Source: Thermoplasmata archaeon (lineage in GTDB: Archaea > Thermoplasmatota > Thermoplasmata > UBA10834). From it: a stretch of 5,518 nt of DNA. Under the pieces are notes generated by a model. The model was not told the origin of the DNA. It saw only the letters and a program-made list of their open reading frames with translations, and made no database searches. The translations under genes and the position numbers were made by a program. Of the stretch, positions 4,978 to 5,518 are shown one piece after another. The stretch covers positions 1 through 5,518 of the forward strand of contig JALHSX010000265.1 of assembly GCA_022865445.1 (NCBI GenBank). Direction: 5' to 3'. Every line of letters starts with the position of its first letter. The first letter of the stretch is position 1.

Positions 4978-5518
4978 ATGCTCAGGTTGGGGGACTTAAA
5001 CGGCAATCCCTACATTGGGGTATACTGCGCAGCTAGCGAACGATTCGCTGTGTTGTCTGATACTGTGGAGCCGAAAGCCGCGAAAGGGGTAGCCCAAACT
5101 CTGGGTGTCGACATCATATCGACAAAGATCTCAGGCTGCACCATTGTTGGTTCGCTCGTCGCTATGAACTCCAACGGTGTGATTGTAACCAACTTCGCGG
5201 AGAAGAATGAGATCTCGAAGTTCCCCAAGGAACTCAGAGTCGCAAAGATGGAGGAGAAGCTCAACGCTGCGGGCAACAACATTCTCGCCAATGACCACGC
5301 TGCTATCATCCACCCAGCGGCATCAAACTACACTGCGAGACTGATCCAGGATGTCCTCGGCGTGGAGGTCCAGAGAAGGAGGATAGCAGGGATCGAGACA
5401 GTCGGGTCAGCCTGCGTCGCGACGAACAGAGGATTGGTCTGCCACCCGAGAACGACGGAGGAAGAGCTGCGGGAGCTATCGTATCTTTTCAAGGTCCCCG
5501 CCAGTGCAGCGACCCTGA
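4978..5518 (+). CDS. eif6: Translation initiation factor aIF6 (3' truncated by window edge)
   Basis: The frame runs 180 codons plus one base to the end of the window without a stop; the family is about 220 residues, so about 40 residues are missing. aIF6/eIF6 binds the large ribosomal subunit and prevents premature joining to the small subunit. It is built of five similar pentein repeats, of which about four are visible. The start MLRLGDLNGNPYIGVYCAAS matches the family N-terminus (FNGNPYIGV). Later family-like segments are VEPKAAKGVAQTLGVDIIST (30-49), GSLVAMNSNGVIVTNFA (58-74), NNILANDHAAIIHP (100-113) with its 'N..A.N...A..HP' pattern, and VGSACVATNRGLVCHPRTTE (142-161). The ATG at 4978 is preceded by G-rich GGGTAGGGG. 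It is the last gene seen in the operon; in many archaea L18a/LX and prefoldin alpha follow. Confidence 0.97.
   Translation, partial: MLRLGDLNGNPYIGVYCAASERFAVLSDTVEPKAAKGVAQTLGVDIISTKISGCTIVGSLVAMNSNGVIVTNFAEKNEISKFPKELRVAKMEEKLNAAGNNILANDHAAIIHPAASNYTARLIQDVLGVEVQRRRIAGIETVGSACVATNRGLVCHPRTTEEELRELSYLFKVPASAATL

Overview
The window looks like archaeal chromosomal DNA, fairly GC-rich. It carries four proteins of archaeal/eukaryotic translation type (ribosomal proteins S19e, L39e and L31e, and initiation factor aIF6) plus a PDCD5-family protein. Its one clear promoter-like site is an archaeal TATA box rather than -35/-10 elements. A protein ending in a DUF835-like domain suggests a euryarchaeal lineage, possibly Thermoplasmatota, where membrane and sensor proteins with DUF835 are common. 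The lineage is an inference from gene content; there is no rRNA here to settle it.

Left part (2-2938, + strand): the C-terminal part of an RND/MMPL-type membrane exporter enters from the left edge. After 33 bases comes a 609-residue membrane protein with an unusual layout: signal peptide, ectodomain with an EF-hand-like loop, three membrane segments, a cytoplasmic C4HC3 RING-like zinc finger, a second CxxC/CxxC zinc ribbon and a DUF835-like domain. The two genes may be co-transcribed. I do not recognise a described system that contains both.

Middle (2901-3491, - strand): a UbiX-type flavin prenyltransferase faces the previous gene tail to tail and overlaps it by 38 bases. Its upstream side is a 203-base divergent intergenic region (3492-3694). 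That region holds a TATA box (3603-3610) and two perfect short inverted repeats that would form hairpins in the 5' leader of the next operon.

Right part (3695-5518, + strand): a tight translation operon of S19e, PDCD5-like protein, L39e, L31e and aIF6, with gaps of 10, 4, 9 and 21 bases. aIF6 runs off the right edge. This is a widely conserved archaeal gene neighbourhood. It couples parts of both ribosomal subunits to the factor that keeps the 50S subunit from joining the 30S. The most noteworthy items are the RING-like/DUF835 membrane protein and the structured leader of the ribosomal operon.
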